Position numbers and translations under genes: made by a program. Positions 15,614 through 17,239 of a stretch of 17,239 bases of DNA are shown here, one piece after another. The DNA is from CAZUHN01 sp964620535. Its GTDB lineage: Bacteria; UBA8248. Every line of letters begins with the position of its first letter. Position 1 is the first letter of the stretch. The DNA lies in contig CAZUHN010000172.1 in NCBI GenBank assembly GCA_964620535.1, positions 1 to 17,239 on the forward strand, written 5' to 3'. The notes under the pieces were generated by a model, which did no database searches, was not told the DNA's origin, and saw nothing but the letters and a program-made list of their open reading frames with translations.

Positions 15614-16378
15614 TCAGATCATCGTCGCGCCTCCGTTTACGTCCAAGGTGACGCCCGTGATGTAGGCAGCCTCTCGGCTGCAAAGGAATATGACCGCCGC
15701 GGCCACTTCCTCCGGCTGGCACAAGCGGCCGATGGGAGTCGTTTTCTCGATGTGGCGGATGCGCTCTTCCTTCCGCATGGCCATGGTACTCGGGCTGGCC
15801 ACGTTGGCGGGTGCGATGGCGTTCACGGTGATCCCGTGGGGGCCAAGTTCTCCCGCCACCTGGCGCGTCAGACCGAGAACGCCGGCTTTTGCCGCGGTAT
15901 AGTGCGGCGGATTCGCATTAACCGCACTGCGGGCAGCCATGCTGGAAAAGCAGACAACGCGCCCATACTTGCCTTCAATCATGTAGGGAGCAGTTACCTG
16001 TAATAAAATGAACATGGTTTTCAAATTGTTCGCCACCATTGAATCCCAGTCTTTCAATGGGCACTCGAGAAGGCCAAGATATTTAGGAAATCCGCCGGCG
16101 ACATGAGCCAGAACATCAATGCGACCATGGCGTTTGTTAACCGCCTCGACGGCCGCCCGCGTACCTTCCATATCGGTGAGGTCGACTTGAAAAGCCTGGG
16201 CATCTCCTCCGTCATTTCGAATATCGGAGGCGACACCCTCTGCGCCTTTCCCGTTGATATCGAAGACGGCGACGGAGGCATCCCTCTTAGCAAAAAGGCG
16301 CGCACTCGCCTCCCCCACGCCGGTCGCGCCACCGGTGACGATTACACCCTGATCTTCAAAATTCATGAAAGGATCCAT
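15614..16378 (-). CDS. Short-chain dehydrogenase/reductase (SDR), likely NAD-dependent
   Basis: This 254-residue SDR has TGGATGVG at 15-22 and an Asp at the end of the second strand (VFD, D40), which favours NAD. The usual NNAG is HVAGG (92-96). The active site contains N118, the Ser pair 145-146, and Y160/K164 in HYTAAKAG. The Ser-Tyr spacing is one residue longer than classical. GGGGAGGAAAT precedes the ATG; a second ATG at codon 5 lies too far from that site. It is the first gene of the minus-strand run to HyuA and HyuB, and is divergent from the SsuC-type permease. The C-terminal half has the usual PxxVASPST and DVNGG features. Oxidation of a hydroxy acid or alcohol is likely; the substrate is unknown. 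Confidence 0.9.
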   Translation of the reverse strand: MDPFMNFEDQGVIVTGGATGVGEASARLFAKRDASVAVFDINGKGAEGVASDIRNDGGDAQAFQVDLTDMEGTRAAVEAVNKRHGRIDVLAHVAGGFPKYLGLLECPLKDWDSMVANNLKTMFILLQVTAPYMIEGKYGRVVCFSSMAARSAVNANPPHYTAAKAGVLGLTRQVAGELGPHGITVNAIAPANVASPSTMAMRKEERIRHIEKTTPIGRLCQPEEVAAAVIFLCSREAAYITGVTLDVNGGATMI

Positions 16379-16788
16379 ATTTCCTCCCCAAAAAAATTAA
16401 AACGTGCGCGGCGGCGGCTCATTTATTCATTGGTCCGCTGAGTTATGCACTACCCGTCTAATGTAGCGAAAATCCCAATAAAGCCAGTTTTCCCAGTTTA
16501 ACAAATTTGATATACTAAAAGTATTCAAACATACAAATACGCTGTACCTTTCTACTAGGATGGGCGTGGAGACAAATAAGCGTTTCCCATGCCGTTTCAT
16601 CGGGATTGAGTATGGGGAAACAACTTAGAAAGGATTTTTTCTATCCCAACAAATATTTAACAATTAAGCATTAAAATCGAATTTTGTTACAAACCGAACT
16701 GTTTCGCTTTCGGATCCAACGCTATCAGGCTTTTGGATTTTCTCGTACTTATGACGACAGGGAAATTCTCTGCGTTCCGGAGAAAACC
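16379..16788. other. AT-rich divergent control region before the SDR/Hyu run and the SsuC-type permease
   Basis: No supported gene is present in these 410 bp. The base composition falls to strongly AT-rich between about 16440 and 16700, unlike the GC-rich genes around it. It contains a 24-bp palindrome (16506-16529) and an imperfect inverted repeat (GTTTCCCAT 16582-16590 with ATGGGGAAAC 16612-16621). TATACT (16511-16516) could be a plus-strand -10 box, with a poor TTTTCC 17 bases upstream. No clear promoter for the minus side was found. Confidence 0.6.
16506..16529. promoter_or_regulatory. 24-bp near-perfect palindrome, candidate operator
   Basis: TTTGA-TATACT-AAA-AGTAT-TCAAA is symmetric apart from one extra base in the left arm. 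It overlaps a possible -10 box and sits between divergent operons, the usual place for a dimeric regulator of catabolic genes. The binding protein is not in the window. Confidence 0.4.
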
Positions 16789-17239
16789 ATGTTGGCAAAA
16801 TACTGGTCGGGCATTTTTTCGATTTTCGGTTTCGGCATCTTCATCGGTACCTGGTGGTTGTTTTCGGGGTTTACCCATCCCCTCTTCCTCCCCTCCCCTT
16901 GGAAAACCCTCGCGATGGCCGCTGAACTGGCGAGATCCGGCTTTCTTCACGAATCAATTCTCACAAGCTTGGCCCGAATCATAGGCGGTTGGCTCCTGGG
17001 AAGCGCGATAGGAATTCCGCTGGGACTGCTCATGGGCTGGCTGCCCACGGTGCGCGCCTTCGCCACACCCTATATTCAAGGCCTTCGCTACATTCCTCCC
17101 ATATCCTTCGTAGGCCTTTTCATCGTTTGGTTCGGACTCGGCGAGGCATCGAAGATCATGCTCGTAGTCTATACGACTTTTTTCGCGATCGTGATCAACA
17201 CCATGGCGGGAACCCTGAGCATCCCCGAGGGAATCCTTC
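16789..17239 (+). CDS. ABC transporter permease, SsuC/TauC type (C-terminal part beyond window)
   Basis: The first 150 residues are visible and the frame is open at the window end. The protein is an inner-membrane subunit of sulfonate/nitrate/taurine/pyrimidine-type importers, the class that works with NMT1/SsuA binding proteins. A first membrane segment is at 9-27. The family stretch SLARIIGGWLLGSAIGIPLG at 60-79 is followed by YIPPISFVGLFIVWFGLGEASKI (101-123) and another segment (about 124-140). The EAA loop lies beyond the edge. CGGAG precedes the ATG by seven bases. An ATPase gene would be expected downstream. The likely partner binding protein in this window is at 9280, separated by the four minus-strand catabolic genes. 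Confidence 0.9.
   Translation, partial: MLAKYWSGIFSIFGFGIFIGTWWLFSGFTHPLFLPSPWKTLAMAAELARSGFLHESILTSLARIIGGWLLGSAIGIPLGLLMGWLPTVRAFATPYIQGLRYIPPISFVGLFIVWFGLGEASKIMLVVYTTFFAIVINTMAGTLSIPEGIL

Noticed and set aside
1..17239. tRNA, CRISPR, insertion sequence, prophage or att-site features
   Set aside because: No cloverleaf, regular spaced repeat, transposase or integrase motif, or terminal inverted-repeat pair was seen on either strand.

Overview
The window is about 17.2 kb of gene-dense bacterial chromosome with roughly 55-60% GC by eye. It has Shine-Dalgarno-led genes, Sec-type signal peptides on two solute-binding proteins, and typical Gram-negative ABC importer genes. No rRNA, tRNA, CRISPR array, transposase or phage gene is visible. 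The mix of ABC importers, M24 hydrolases, HyuA/HyuB-type hydantoinase genes, short-chain dehydrogenases and a D-2-hydroxyacid dehydrogenase resembles metabolically versatile uncultured soil or marine bacteria (proteobacterial, NC10 or Tectomicrobia-like). That placement is inference; nothing here fixes the taxon.

Layout. (1) 1-1952, minus strand: an M24 metallohydrolase (M24-A), then a D-2-hydroxyacid dehydrogenase cut by the window edge. (2) 1953-2406: a divergent regulatory region with a good sigma70-like promoter (TATAAT box) and small palindromes. (3) 2407-7534, plus strand: an apparent operon of a family-5 (peptide/nickel-type) binding protein, two Opp/Dpp-type permeases, a zinc-free medium-chain oxidoreductase and a hotdog (PaaI-like) thioesterase. 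It contains no ATPase gene. A perfect 15-bp stem-loop sits between the binding-protein gene and the first permease gene. (4) 7545-8732, minus strand: a second, divergent M24 enzyme (M24-B). (5) 8733-9279: a structured divergent intergenic region. (6) 9280-10308, plus strand: an NMT1/SsuA-type binding protein followed by a good intrinsic terminator. (7) 16378-10586, minus strand: SDR, HyuA, HyuB and a second SDR, with an extra TATAAT-type promoter directly before hyuA. (8) 16379-16788: an AT-rich divergent control region with a 24-bp palindrome. (9) 16789 to the end, plus strand: an SsuC/TauC-type permease running off the window.

How it may work together. The repeated theme is an enzyme gene or operon for C-N bond hydrolysis placed head-to-head with a transport gene: M24-A with the Opp-like operon, M24-B with the NMT1-type binding protein, and HyuA/HyuB with the SsuC-type permease. 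I infer three import-and-degrade modules for small amide, peptide-like or cyclic ureide compounds, with the dehydrogenases and the thioesterase handling the carbon skeleton. The substrates cannot be read from the sequence. A relation to creatine, N-methylhydantoin or other nitrogenous organic compounds is only a hypothesis.

Several starts differ from the longest open frame: 2407 (binding protein), 7121 (thioesterase), 8732 (M24-B), 11341 (SDR) and 15429 (HyuA). In each case a ribosome-binding site, promoter position or stop/start overlap decides the choice.
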